64,000 nt of DNA from Nonomuraea polychroma (GTDB taxonomy: Bacteria > Actinomycetota > Actinomycetes > Streptosporangiales > Streptosporangiaceae), in the NCBI RefSeq assembly GCF_004011505.1, contig NZ_SAUN01000001.1:1488001-1552000 (forward strand), in the 5' to 3' direction. The first letter of the stretch is position 1. The number at the start of each line of letters is the position of its first letter. The position numbers and the translations under genes are program-made. Under the pieces are notes generated by a model. The model was not told where the DNA came from. It was given only the letters and a program-made list of their open reading frames with translations, and made no database searches. This document shows positions 24,939 through 33,770 of the stretch, piece after piece.

Positions 24939-26102
24939 TCAGACGATGTTCAGCTCGGGCCTGGTCCAGGACTGGGCGAAGCGGCCGGCGTCGAAGCCGG
25001 TGACGTCCACGAACGGGGTCCGGCCGAGGTAGAGGTCGCGGACCACCTCGCCGACGGCCGGGCTCATCAGGAAGCCGTGGCCGGAGAAGCCGGTGGCGTA
25101 GATGAACCTGTCGACACCGGGGGCGGTCCCGATGAGCGCGTTGTGGTCCGGCGTCACCTCGTACAGGCCGGCCCAGCCCGTGGCGATGCCGGTCTCCATC
25201 AGGGCCGGGGCTCGACGGGCCATGGCCTCGCCGAGGCGCGGCAGCCAGGCGTCGGACCGATCCAGCTTGAACCCCGGGGTCTCGTCGGGGTCGGACATGC
25301 CGAGCAGGAGCCCCGGGCCTTCGCGGTGGAAGTAGAACGTGGTGCCGAAGTCGATGGTGAACGCGGTCGGCGGCAGATCGGGGACGGGCTCGGTGACGAG
25401 GACCTGCCTGCGCAGCGGGGTCACCGGCAGGTCCACGCCCACCCACCCGCCGATCGGCCGTGACCAGGCGCCGGCCGCGCAGATCACGGTGTCGGTCTCG
25501 ATGCGGCCGCCCTCGGTCAGGACCGCGGCGATGCGGCCGTCCACCGTTTCGATGCCGGTCGCGGCGCAGTTGGGCAGCAGCCGCGCGCCCATCCGGCGGG
25601 CCGCGCCCGCGTATCCGAGCACCACGGACTCGGGTGTGCAGTGGCCGTCGGTGGGGGAGTAGGCGGCGGCGAGCAGCCCGTCGGTGTCGATCAGCGGTGA
25701 CAGCTCCGCGGCCTCGCGCACCGAGATCATCCGGCTGGGCACGCCGAGGTCGTTCTGGACCGCGACGTTCTTCTCGAACTCCGCGACCGACTCCGGTGAG
25801 TCGAGCAGGAACAGGTAGCCCACCTTGTGCAGGTCGATCTCCTGCCCGAAGCGGTCGGCGAAGGTCTCGAACGTCTCCAGGCTGCGTACCGCGAGCTCGA
25901 TGTTGACCCGATCGGAGAACTGCGCGCGCACGCCTCCGGCCGCCTTCGAGGTGGAGCCGGAGCCCAGCGGCCCCTTGTCGATCAGGACCACGTCGGGCAC
26001 CCCGGCCGCGGCCAGCGCGTACGCCGAGCTGACGCCCATGGCGCCACCTCCGATGATGACCACCGAGGCCCGCGAGGGCAGCACGCGTCCGGTTTCGTGC
26101 AT
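24939..26102 (-). CDS. FAD-dependent amine oxidase, candidate L-pipecolate oxidase
   Basis: This 387-residue DAO/sarcosine-oxidase-like flavoprotein has the dinucleotide motif VVIIGGGAMGVSSAYALA, GSTSKAAGGVR at the FAD-linked helix and a C-terminal GLYEVTPDHNALIG and ATGFSGHGFLMSPAVGEVV. Such enzymes oxidise secondary amino acids. Coupling to the ALDH7 gene suggests L-pipecolate to piperideine-6-carboxylate (the AmaA role in Pseudomonas), which AmaB then oxidises. The substrate is inference; sarcosine or other N-methyl amino acids are alternatives. ATG 26102 has AAAGGA 7 bases upstream. Confidence 0.8.
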   Translation of the reverse strand: MHETGRVLPSRASVVIIGGGAMGVSSAYALAAAGVPDVVLIDKGPLGSGSTSKAAGGVRAQFSDRVNIELAVRSLETFETFADRFGQEIDLHKVGYLFLLDSPESVAEFEKNVAVQNDLGVPSRMISVREAAELSPLIDTDGLLAAAYSPTDGHCTPESVVLGYAGAARRMGARLLPNCAATGIETVDGRIAAVLTEGGRIETDTVICAAGAWSRPIGGWVGVDLPVTPLRRQVLVTEPVPDLPPTAFTIDFGTTFYFHREGPGLLLGMSDPDETPGFKLDRSDAWLPRLGEAMARRAPALMETGIATGWAGLYEVTPDHNALIGTAPGVDRFIYATGFSGHGFLMSPAVGEVVRDLYLGRTPFVDVTGFDAGRFAQSWTRPELNIV

Positions 26103-26169
26103 GTTTCGTCCTTTCGGGGGGTTTCCCGCATCTAGCATCGCGGATCGGACAAATCGAGCAAAGTGCCGC

Positions 26170-28947
26170 CTACGGCAATCGGCCGGCGAGAAGCTGGGCC
26201 AGGTGGATCCCCCGCCGGGGTGAGAGGTCGGCGATCTGCGTACGGCAGGAGAAGCCGTCGGCCAGGACGATGCTCTCCGACTCCTGGAGCGCCGGCAGCA
26301 GCTGGTGACCGGCCACCGCCACGGACACCTCGTAGTGCCCCTTCTCCATCCCGAAGTTGCCCGCCAGACCGCAGCACCCGCCCAGCCGCCGCACCTCCGC
26401 GCCCGCCGCGCGCAGCAGCCGGGCGTCCTGGTCCCAGCCCATGACGGCGTGGTGGTGGCAGTGCGGCTGGGCCACCACCGGCAGCCCGTCCAGCGCGGGC
26501 GGCCGCCAGCCGGGGGTCTGCGACAGCAGCTCGGCCAAGGTGCGGGTCATGCGCGCCACCGGCTCGGCCGCCGCCTCGTCCAGCAGCTCCACCGCGTCCG
26601 AACGCAGGACCGCCGTGCACGACGGCTCCATCCCGACGATCGGCACCCCTTGCTCGGCGGCCTCCCTCAGCTCCGCGACCGTGCGGCCCAGGATGCTCCT
26701 GGCCGCGTCCAGCTGGCCGGTGGAGATCCAGGTGAGCGCACAGCACTGGCGGCGCTCGCTGATCCGCGGCCGGTAGCCCGCCGCCTCCAGCACCGCCACG
26801 GTGGCGCGGCCCACCTCCGGCGCGAAGTGGTCGGTGAAGGTGTCGACGAACAGCAGCACCGGCTCGCCCCCTGCTGGCCGCCGCGTCCTTGCGAACCAGG
26901 ACCGGAACGTCTGCCGCGCGAACGCGGGCAGCGTGCGCCGCGGGTCCACCCCGGCCAGCGCCAGCGCCGGCCGCCGCAGGCCTGGCGTCCGCAACGCCGC
27001 GTTGACGGCACGCGGCATCCGGCCGGCCAGCCGCGCCCACACCGGCAGCCTGCCCAGGGAGTAATGCGCGGCCGGGCGCCGCCGCCCGCGGTAGCTCTGG
27101 TAGAGCACCTCGGACTTGTACGCGGCCATGTCGATCCCGGTCGGGCAGTCCGAGGCGCAGCCCTTGCAGGACAGACACAGGTCGAGGGCCTCGTGCACCT
27201 CGGGCGAGCGCCAGCCCTCGGCGACCAGGGAGCCGTTGACCATCTCCTGCAGCGCCCTGGCCCGGCCGCGGGTGGAGTCCTTCTCCTCTTTGGTGGCCAG
27301 GTAGGACGGGCACATCACGCCGCCGGTCGCGGTGTTGTCCGCGCGGCACTTGCCCACTCCGGTGCAGCGGTGCACGGCCTGCACGAAGTCGCCGCCGTCG
27401 GAGCGGTAGGCCATGGCCAGGCCGCCGCGTACCGGGTGGGCGGCCGGGACCCGCAGGTCGGCGTCGAGCGGGCGGGGCCGTACGAGCACGCCGGGGTTGA
27501 GCACGTCACCGGGGTCGAAGATCGCCTTGATGCCGGCGAACAGGCCGAGCGCCGCTTCCGAGTACATCAGCGGCAGCAGCTCGCTCCTGGCGCGGCCGTC
27601 GCCGTGCTCACCGGACAACGAGCCGCCGTAGCCGGCGACCAGCGTGGCCGCGGCGACCAGGAAGTCGCGGAACACCGTGCGCCCGCCCGGCCGGTCCAGC
27701 GGCACGTCGATCCGGATGTGCAGGCAGCCGTCGCCGAAGTGCCCGTAGGGCAGGCCGGTCAGGCCGTGCTCGGCCAGCAACGACTCGAAGTCGCGCAGGT
27801 AGCGTCCCAGCATCGCGGGCGGCACGGCGGCGTCCTCCCAGCCCGCGTGCGCCGGCAGCCCGGCCGGGCTGCGGCCGGACAAGCCCGCGCCGTCCTCCCT
27901 GATGCGCCAGAGCGCCGCGGCCCGCGCCGGGTCGGTGACGAGGAGCGCGTCTTGGCCGCCGGCCGCCACCCGCCCGGCCCGCTCCAGCACCTCGGCCTCG
28001 TCGTCCCCCGCGACCTCGACGAACAGCCACCCGGCCCCGTGTGGCAGCGGCGGCACCGCGTCCACCCCGCGCCGCCGGCGTACGACGTCGACGATGCGCG
28101 CGTCGATGCCCTCGCAGGCGGTGGGCCGGTGCTCCAGCACGGCGGGCGCGGCGTCGCCGGCGGCCGCGATGTCGCCGTAGCCCAGCACCACCAACGCCCG
28201 GTACGCCGGGTCGGTCACCAGCGTGACCGTCGCCTCGGTGACCACGGCAAGGGTGCCCTCGCTGCCCACGAGCAGGCGGGCCACGTCGAAGCCGTTCTCC
28301 GGCAGCAGGTGCTCCAGCGCGTAGCCGGACATCTGCCGCCCGAACCTGCCGAACTCCGTCCTGATCGTCGCCAGGTTCGCCATCGCGAGGTCGCGCAGCG
28401 CGGCGCGCTTGCCGGCGTCGTCCAGCGCGGCGCCGTCGCCTGCCACGGCCTTCAGCCCGGCGACGTTGTCGGAGGTGCGGCCGTAGCCGAGCGTCCTGGA
28501 GCCGCACGCGTTGTTCCCGATCATGCCGCCGATCGTGCACCGGGTGTGGGTGGAGGGATCGGGGCCGAACCTGAGCCCGTACGGGGCCGCCGCCCGCTGC
28601 AGCTCCGCCTGGACGACCCCGGGCTGCACCACTGCCGTCCGGGCCTCGGCGTCGACGTGCAGCACCCGGTTCATGTGGCGGCTGAAGTCCAGCAGGAGGC
28701 CTGGGCCGACCGCGTTCCCGGCGACCGACGTGCCGCCGCCGCGCGCCGTCAAGGGCACCTCGTGGCGCGTGCACAGCTCGATCGCGGTGGCCACGTCCTC
28801 GGCGGACCTCGGCCGTGCGACCAGCAGCGGCGGCACCCGGTAGAGCGAGGCGTCGGAGGAATGGATCGATCGCGACGTGGAGTCGGCCAGCACGTCGGTG
28901 ACCCCGCGCCGGCGGAGGTCTGTCGCGAGAGCGGCGGCTCGATCCAT
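26170..28947 (-). CDS. FAD/Fe-S oxidoreductase, D-2-hydroxyglutarate dehydrogenase type (YdiJ-like)
   Basis: This protein of about 925 residues has an FAD-binding-4 (VAO) domain (VPLTARGGGTSVAGNAVG, CTIGGMIGNNACGSRTLGYG), an FAD-oxidase C-terminal domain (GHFGDGCLHIRID, GSLSGEHGDGRARSELL), two ferredoxin-type cysteine clusters (CTGVGKCR; CLSCKGCASDCPTG) and a final CCG domain (LGGCCGLAGNFGMEKG). Domain order and length match E. coli YdiJ, a D-2-hydroxyglutarate dehydrogenase. Divergent hglS would make D-2-hydroxyglutarate, supporting that role over glycolate or D-lactate. I chose ATG 28947; ATG 28956 lies in operator 1. No Shine-Dalgarno is evident, so it may be leaderless. Confidence 0.85.
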   Translation of the reverse strand: MDRAAALATDLRRRGVTDVLADSTSRSIHSSDASLYRVPPLLVARPRSAEDVATAIELCTRHEVPLTARGGGTSVAGNAVGPGLLLDFSRHMNRVLHVDAEARTAVVQPGVVQAELQRAAAPYGLRFGPDPSTHTRCTIGGMIGNNACGSRTLGYGRTSDNVAGLKAVAGDGAALDDAGKRAALRDLAMANLATIRTEFGRFGRQMSGYALEHLLPENGFDVARLLVGSEGTLAVVTEATVTLVTDPAYRALVVLGYGDIAAAGDAAPAVLEHRPTACEGIDARIVDVVRRRRGVDAVPPLPHGAGWLFVEVAGDDEAEVLERAGRVAAGGQDALLVTDPARAAALWRIREDGAGLSGRSPAGLPAHAGWEDAAVPPAMLGRYLRDFESLLAEHGLTGLPYGHFGDGCLHIRIDVPLDRPGGRTVFRDFLVAAATLVAGYGGSLSGEHGDGRARSELLPLMYSEAALGLFAGIKAIFDPGDVLNPGVLVRPRPLDADLRVPAAHPVRGGLAMAYRSDGGDFVQAVHRCTGVGKCRADNTATGGVMCPSYLATKEEKDSTRGRARALQEMVNGSLVAEGWRSPEVHEALDLCLSCKGCASDCPTGIDMAAYKSEVLYQSYRGRRRPAAHYSLGRLPVWARLAGRMPRAVNAALRTPGLRRPALALAGVDPRRTLPAFARQTFRSWFARTRRPAGGEPVLLFVDTFTDHFAPEVGRATVAVLEAAGYRPRISERRQCCALTWISTGQLDAARSILGRTVAELREAAEQGVPIVGMEPSCTAVLRSDAVELLDEAAAEPVARMTRTLAELLSQTPGWRPPALDGLPVVAQPHCHHHAVMGWDQDARLLRAAGAEVRRLGGCCGLAGNFGMEKGHYEVSVAVAGHQLLPALQESESIVLADGFSCRTQIADLSPRRGIHLAQLLAGRLP

Positions 28948-28952
28948 GAGTG

Positions 28953-28965
28953 GCATGTTACATGC
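28953..28965. promoter_or_regulatory. GntR operator candidate 1
   Basis: GCATGTTACATGC is a perfect 6-1-6 palindrome immediately upstream of the dehydrogenase start. Binding would block its transcription or initiation directly. Confidence 0.75.
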
Positions 28966-29003
28966 GACGAAAGGCCGGTCAAGAGCTGGCGTGCCGCGGC
29001 GTT

Positions 29004-29016
29004 GCATGTAACATGC
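29004..29016. promoter_or_regulatory. GntR operator candidate 2
   Basis: GCATGTAACATGC is the same perfect palindrome, 51 bp centre to centre from copy 1 and 26 bp before the hglS start codon. The spacing is close to five helical turns, so two dimers could bind on one face. Confidence 0.75.
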
Positions 29017-29041
29017 CACGCACTGGAGGAAGGAAGGCACG

Positions 29042-30439
29042 ATGGTCGACTCGACCGCACTGCGGGCGGCCTTCGCCCGGCGCCTGTCGGCGATGTACGG
29101 CACAGAGGTCCCCGCGTACAACACCCTCGTCGACGTCGCGCAGGAAGTGAACCGCGAGGTGATGGCGCGGATGGGCGCCGGCGCCGAACGGCTCGGCACC
29201 ATCGGTCGCGTCACCGCCGAGCGGCACGGCGCGATCCGCGTGGGCACCCCGGCCGAGCTGGCGCAGGTCGCACGGATCTTCGGCGCGATGGGCATGTACC
29301 CCGTCGGCTACTACGACCTGCGCGAGGCGGCCCGCAGCTCCGTGCCGGTCGTCTCCACGGCGTTCCGTCCCGTGGACGAGGCTGAGCTGGCCGCCAACCC
29401 GTTCCGCGTGTTCACGTCCATGCTGGTGACGGGCGATCGCCGGTTCTTCGGCGAGGACCTGGAACGCCGGCTCGTCGCCTTCCTCGAGGCCCGGCGGCTG
29501 TTCCCGCCGCGGCTGCTCGACCTGGCCGACCGCGCCGAGGCCGACGGCGGGCTGGACGACCCGGCGGCCGCGGAGTTCCTCACCCTCGCCACGCAGGCGT
29601 TCGAGCTGTCCAGGGAGCCGGTCTCACGCAGCTGGTACGCCGAGCTGGAGCGCGTGTCCGCGGTGGCCGCCGACATCGGCGGCGTGCCGAGCACCCACAT
29701 CAACCACCTGACCCCGCGCGTGCTCGACATCGACGCCCTCTACGCGCGCATGGGCGAGCGCGGCATCACGATGATCGACGCCATCCAGGGACCGCCCCGC
29801 TGGGACGGCCCCGACCTGCTGCTGCGCCAGACCTCCTTCCGCGCGCTGGCCGAGCCGCGGCTGTTCAGGAAGAACGACGGCCGCGTCGTCCAGGACGATC
29901 TCCGCGTGCGGTTCGGAGAGGTCGAGGCGCGCGGCATCGCGGTGACGCCCGCGGGGCGCGCGCTCTACGACGACCTGGCCGCGGAGCTGGACGAGACGCT
30001 CGCCGGGCAGCCCGTCACCGCCGGCGAACGCAACGCGGTGGCGGCGAAGCTCTGGGAGGGCCGCGTGCCGCGTACCGAGGCCGAGCTGATCACCGGCGAT
30101 CTCGCCTACTTCACCTTCCACGTCCTCGACCCGCGGCCCGGGTCCACGCCACCGGCCGACCTCGCCACCCTCCTGGCGGAGGGGTGGGCCGGCGCCCGGC
30201 CCATCGTGTACGAGGATTTCCTGCCACGCTCGGCCGCCGGGATCTTCCAGTCCAACCTGACCTCCGACGGCGCCAAGGACGTGACCAGGACCGGCGCGGA
30301 CCTTGATGCCGAGGCTATGGCCGGGATCCTCGGCCGCCCGCTCCACGACCCTTATGAGCTGTACGCGTCGATCCGGGCGGAGTCGCTGGCCCGCGTGCGC
30401 GCGGAGCTCGGCCTGGACCGGGAGATCGTCATCCCCTGA
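29042..30439 (+). CDS. hglS: 2-oxoadipate dioxygenase/decarboxylase (HglS, DUF1338)
   Basis: This 465-residue DUF1338 protein matches the HglS/YdcJ family: YGTEVPAYNTLVDVAQEVN, the metal-site segments TAERHGAIRVG (His62), STHINHLTPRVLDID (His219/His222) and RFGEVEARGIA (Glu293 or Glu295), and YEDFLPRSAAGIFQSNL. HglS is an Fe(II) enzyme that converts 2-oxoadipate to D-2-hydroxyglutarate in lysine catabolism. Divergence from a D-2-hydroxyglutarate dehydrogenase-type gene and nearby amaB complete a route to 2-oxoglutarate, apart from an aminoadipate aminotransferase that is not in the window. GGAGG lies upstream of ATG 29042. Confidence 0.93.
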   Translation: MVDSTALRAAFARRLSAMYGTEVPAYNTLVDVAQEVNREVMARMGAGAERLGTIGRVTAERHGAIRVGTPAELAQVARIFGAMGMYPVGYYDLREAARSSVPVVSTAFRPVDEAELAANPFRVFTSMLVTGDRRFFGEDLERRLVAFLEARRLFPPRLLDLADRAEADGGLDDPAAAEFLTLATQAFELSREPVSRSWYAELERVSAVAADIGGVPSTHINHLTPRVLDIDALYARMGERGITMIDAIQGPPRWDGPDLLLRQTSFRALAEPRLFRKNDGRVVQDDLRVRFGEVEARGIAVTPAGRALYDDLAAELDETLAGQPVTAGERNAVAAKLWEGRVPRTEAELITGDLAYFTFHVLDPRPGSTPPADLATLLAEGWAGARPIVYEDFLPRSAAGIFQSNLTSDGAKDVTRTGADLDAEAMAGILGRPLHDPYELYASIRAESLARVRAELGLDREIVIP

Positions 30440-31186
30440 TCATGGCTCGTCGACGATGGCCGCCCACAGCGCGTCCACGTCGACCGGCTCGCCCTGGGCC
30501 CTGGCCGCCTGCCTGGCCAGGATGAGCCCGGTGTTGGTCAGGTGGGCGCACATCGCGCGCGCCGCGGCCTCGGCGTCCGCCGCCGCGACGGCCGCCACGA
30601 TCGGCTCGTGCTCCTCGTGCACCTGCCGCAGCGTGCGGGACTGATCGTCGGTGGACGTGCCGAGGATGCGCATGGTGTCGCGCAGCCCGCCGACGATCGC
30701 GCGCGCTCTGCCATTGCCGGCCGCGACCAGGATGTGGTCGTGCAGAGCCTGGTCCAGGTGGAAGAACAGGGTCTCGTCGCCCGCGGCCACCGCCGCCGCC
30801 ATCTCCTCCATGGTCGCCCGCAGCTCGGCGCCGAGGCCGGCGGTGTCACCACCGGCGGCCCGCCGGACCGCGGGCAGCTCCAGTGCGAGTCGTACGCCGA
30901 AGATCTCGACGATCTCCCGGGGATGCGGCAGCACGACGCGGAACCCCCGGTTGCGCTCGACCTGCACCAGTCCCGCCTCCGCGAGCCGCAGCATGGCCTC
31001 GCGCACCGGGCTCCTGGAGACGTTGAGCTGCTCGGCCACCTGGTAGACGGAGTAGAGCCGGCCGGGGACCATCGCGCCCGTGTGCACCGCCCGGCGCACC
31101 TCGGAGATCACCTGTTCGGCCAGCGACCGCCCGCCCTGCGGCAACGGCTGCAGCTTCAGCTCGGTGTGGGTGCGGGTCGGTGGCAT
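30440..31186 (-). CDS. GntR-family regulator, FCD (FadR) subfamily
   Basis: This 248-residue protein has an N-terminal winged helix (SVYQVAEQLNVSRSPVREAMLRLAEAGLVQVERNRGF) and an FCD effector domain with the usual metal ligands (FHLDQALHDHIL, HEEHEPIV, AMCAHLTN). It abuts the end of hglS with no gap, convergently. A degenerate GCATGTTAC site lies 5-17 bases before its start, and perfect copies lie in the hglS/dehydrogenase promoter. It is thus the likely regulator of the lysine/pipecolate genes, probably released by an acid intermediate; the ligand is inferred. Confidence 0.92.
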   Translation of the reverse strand: MPPTRTHTELKLQPLPQGGRSLAEQVISEVRRAVHTGAMVPGRLYSVYQVAEQLNVSRSPVREAMLRLAEAGLVQVERNRGFRVVLPHPREIVEIFGVRLALELPAVRRAAGGDTAGLGAELRATMEEMAAAVAAGDETLFFHLDQALHDHILVAAGNGRARAIVGGLRDTMRILGTSTDDQSRTLRQVHEEHEPIVAAVAAADAEAAARAMCAHLTNTGLILARQAARAQGEPVDVDALWAAIVDEP

Positions 31187-31190
31187 GGTG

Positions 31191-31203
31191 GCATGTTACC
31201 CGC
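31191..31203. promoter_or_regulatory. GntR operator candidate 3 (autoregulatory, degenerate)
   Basis: GCATGTTACCCGC matches the 13-bp palindrome at 11 positions; the left half is intact. It sits just before the GntR start codon. Confidence 0.5.
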
Positions 31204-31362
31204 AGGGAACCGGGTGCGATCATGCCGTCCGCTACACGGGCCGGACCCGCCCGCGCCGGAGTGCGCGCGGGCCTTGCCATAGAACAGGAGTCGCAGGACG
31301 GAGATGCCGCGGGCAGCGCCACAGGCGCGGCCCGGGCCTCAAGCGCCTGACCTGCCGGATGG

Positions 31363-33057
31363 TCACATGCCCGCTCTGGTCTCCTCCTTCGGTTCGGGGA
31401 CGGGCTCGCGCCGGTGCGAGATGGTGAGAAGGGCGGGGGACTGCTGCTTGCAACTGTCCCGGCACGCCGCGTCCAGGCTGCAGCACAGCGAGCAAATGGC
31501 GCCTTCGTGGAAGGGGCAGGAGGCCATGTCCGGCCGCTCGTAGGACATCTGGCAGCCGGTGCAGACCAGTTCGGCGGGGTTGAGGCCCCCGTTGACGACG
31601 AGTGGCTCGGGCAGGTCGTCGACGCGGGCGATGTAGTACTTGCCCTTGGTCAGCCAGGCGATCAGGGGGGACAGGACGAATGCCACCACCAGGGCGATGA
31701 ACGGTGAGAACGCCTGGGCGAGATCGCCGAACACGTTGAAGAAGGCGAGGACGGAGATCGCCGAGGCGATCAGCATCGAGCCGAAGCCGACCGGGTTGAA
31801 GTTGTAGAGATGGGCGCGTTTGAACTCGATGTACGACGGGCTGAGCTTCAGCGGCTTGTTGACGACCAGGTCGGCCACCACGGCGCCGATCCAGGCGATG
31901 GCGACGTTGGAGTAGAAGCCGAGCACCGCGTTGAGGAGGCCGAAGACGCCGAGCTCCATCAGGGCCAGCGCGATGCCCACGTTGAAGAAGATCCACACCA
32001 CCCGGCCGGCGTGGCGGTGCAGGGTCCGGGAGAAGAAGTTGGCCCATGACAGGGACCCGGAGTAGGCGTTCGTGACGTTGATCTTTATCTGGGACAGGAT
32101 GACGAAGAACACCGCGAGGGCGACGACACCCCCGGGAATGATGACCGCGAAGCCTCCGATGTACTGCTCGATCGGTTCGACGGCCTTCGTCAGGCCCACC
32201 TGCCCGGCGACGAAGAAGGCGAGGAAGGCCCCGCCCAGCTGCTTGAGCCCGCCGAGCACGACCCAGCCGGGTCCGGCCGAGACGACCGCCGACCACCAGG
32301 CGACCTTGTTCTTCTCGGTCTTCTCCGGCATGAAGCGCAGGTAGTCCACCTGCTCGCCGATCTGCGCGATCAGGGACAGCGCGACGCCGGCGCCGAGTCC
32401 GAACCCGATGAGGCTGAACGTCGCCCCGCCGGGGTTGTTGCCGGCGAAGTCCAGCCACTCGGCGTACTTGCCGGGCTCCTTGACGGCGATCGCGAGGAAG
32501 GGCAGCACCATGAGGACGAGCCAGATCGGCTGAGTCCACACCTGCAGCTTGGACAGGGCCGTCATGCCGAAGACGACGAGCGGTAGCACGATGAGGGAGC
32601 AGATCAGGTAGCCCAGCGGGAGCGGGACGCCCAACCCCGACTCCAGCGCCTGGGCCATGATCGCCCCCTCCAGGGCGAAGAAGATGAACGTGAAGCTGGC
32701 GTAGATCAGGGAGGTGATGGTCGAGCCGAGGTAGCCGAATCCGGCGCCCCTCGTCAGCAGGTCCATGTCGATCGCGTAGCGCGCCGAATAGTAGGCGATG
32801 GGCATGCCGGTGATGAAGACGATCGCGGCGGTGACCAGGATGGCCGCGATCGCGTTGGGCACGCCGTGGGTGACCGCGATCGAGGCGCCGATCGCGAAGT
32901 CCGCGAGGTAGGCGATGCCGCCGAGGGCGGTGGTGGCCACGACGTAGGGTGACCAGCGGCGGAAGGACTTCGGTGCGTATCGGAGTGAGTAATCCTCCAG
33001 GGTGCTGTTGTTGGTCCACGCGTTGTAACGCCGGGCTTGTTTGACGGTCGCCGACAT
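31363..33057 (-). CDS. NCS1-type purine/cytosine permease with Cys-rich C-terminal tail
   Basis: This 564-residue protein has about twelve transmembrane helices in the nucleobase:cation symporter-1 fold (TTALGGIAYLADFAIGASIA, TRGAGFGYLGSTITSLIYAS, AYSGSLSWANFF). The last 70 residues are soluble and Cys-rich: CTGCQMSYERPDMASCP then ICSLCCSLDAACRDSC, enough ligands for metal or iron-sulfur binding. Ordinary NCS1 permeases lack this. I know a similar tail from large NCS1-permease/histidine-kinase hybrids, so this may be a sensor-like transporter; that link is from memory. Its substrate is unknown. The ATG has AAGGAAGG 4 bases upstream. Confidence 0.85.
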   Translation of the reverse strand: MSATVKQARRYNAWTNNSTLEDYSLRYAPKSFRRWSPYVVATTALGGIAYLADFAIGASIAVTHGVPNAIAAILVTAAIVFITGMPIAYYSARYAIDMDLLTRGAGFGYLGSTITSLIYASFTFIFFALEGAIMAQALESGLGVPLPLGYLICSLIVLPLVVFGMTALSKLQVWTQPIWLVLMVLPFLAIAVKEPGKYAEWLDFAGNNPGGATFSLIGFGLGAGVALSLIAQIGEQVDYLRFMPEKTEKNKVAWWSAVVSAGPGWVVLGGLKQLGGAFLAFFVAGQVGLTKAVEPIEQYIGGFAVIIPGGVVALAVFFVILSQIKINVTNAYSGSLSWANFFSRTLHRHAGRVVWIFFNVGIALALMELGVFGLLNAVLGFYSNVAIAWIGAVVADLVVNKPLKLSPSYIEFKRAHLYNFNPVGFGSMLIASAISVLAFFNVFGDLAQAFSPFIALVVAFVLSPLIAWLTKGKYYIARVDDLPEPLVVNGGLNPAELVCTGCQMSYERPDMASCPFHEGAICSLCCSLDAACRDSCKQQSPALLTISHRREPVPEPKEETRAGM

Positions 33058-33149
33058 CTGACCTTCCTTTTCGGGCGGTGCCGAATGATGCGCATGACGA
33101 AGCTGTGGCTGGCTTCGGCGCGTTTTGATGTGGTGGGCGGGTGCCGCCG

Positions 33150-33719
33150 TCAGCTCCCTGCGGGGGCTTCCGAGGCCGCGGACGGTGCACTCTCCGATGC
33201 GCGCTCTTCCGGCTGCTCGGCGGGGGCGAACATCAGACGTAGGCCCAGAAAGGCGCAGAGGGGGCCGAGGGCGCTCATCGCGGCAGAGCTGACGAAGGCG
33301 GCGGCCAGGTTGCCGGCGGCGAAGCCGAATCCACCGAAGTAGGTGGCGAACAGCGACGCGAACCCGAAGAACATCCCGGGGATGAGGGACAGCGCCTGGA
33401 GGCGGCCGGCCGCCAGCAGTGTGCCGTTGACCACGAAGATGACCAGCCCCAAGGCCACGGTCTGGCCGAAAGACCCGCTGCCGAACATGGTGCCAGTCGC
33501 GCGGTTGAGCAGGATGGCGACCACGCCGAATCCCGCCCCGGCGGTGGTGGCGGTGATCAGTTTCACCGCGTTGGCCTTGGTCGGGCCGCCGAGGAGGAAG
33601 GTGCCGGCCCAGGTGATGAAGATGGCCCACGTCGGCATGTTGAGCGGGCTCATGGCGAGGAAGACGGTGGCGAAGGCGACGATCGAGGCGCTGACCTCAT
33701 GAGGTAGGCGAATACGCAT
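33150..33719 (-). CDS. DUF1097 family membrane protein
   Basis: This 189-residue protein has about five hydrophobic helices (SIVAFATVFLAMSPL, AIFITWAGTFLLGG, FGVVAILLNRATG, ALGLVIFVVNGTLLA and a C-terminal pair). It has the gene context of DUF1097 proteins beside permeases and amidases. The function is unknown. It lies 92 bp upstream of the NCS1 permease on the same strand. GGAG precedes the ATG by 8 bases. Confidence 0.75.
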   Translation of the reverse strand: MRIRLPHEVSASIVAFATVFLAMSPLNMPTWAIFITWAGTFLLGGPTKANAVKLITATTAGAGFGVVAILLNRATGTMFGSGSFGQTVALGLVIFVVNGTLLAAGRLQALSLIPGMFFGFASLFATYFGGFGFAAGNLAAAFVSSAAMSALGPLCAFLGLRLMFAPAEQPEERASESAPSAASEAPAGS

Positions 33720-33770
33720 GCCAGGGGCTCCAATGCGGAGGTCTTGCCGAGTGCGGGAGACGGGTGCCTC

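Noticed and set aside
26095..26110. GCATGTTTCGTCC near the amine oxidase start as a further GntR site
   Set aside because: Only the left half-site matches the palindrome; the right half is unrelated, so it is not listed with the four operators.
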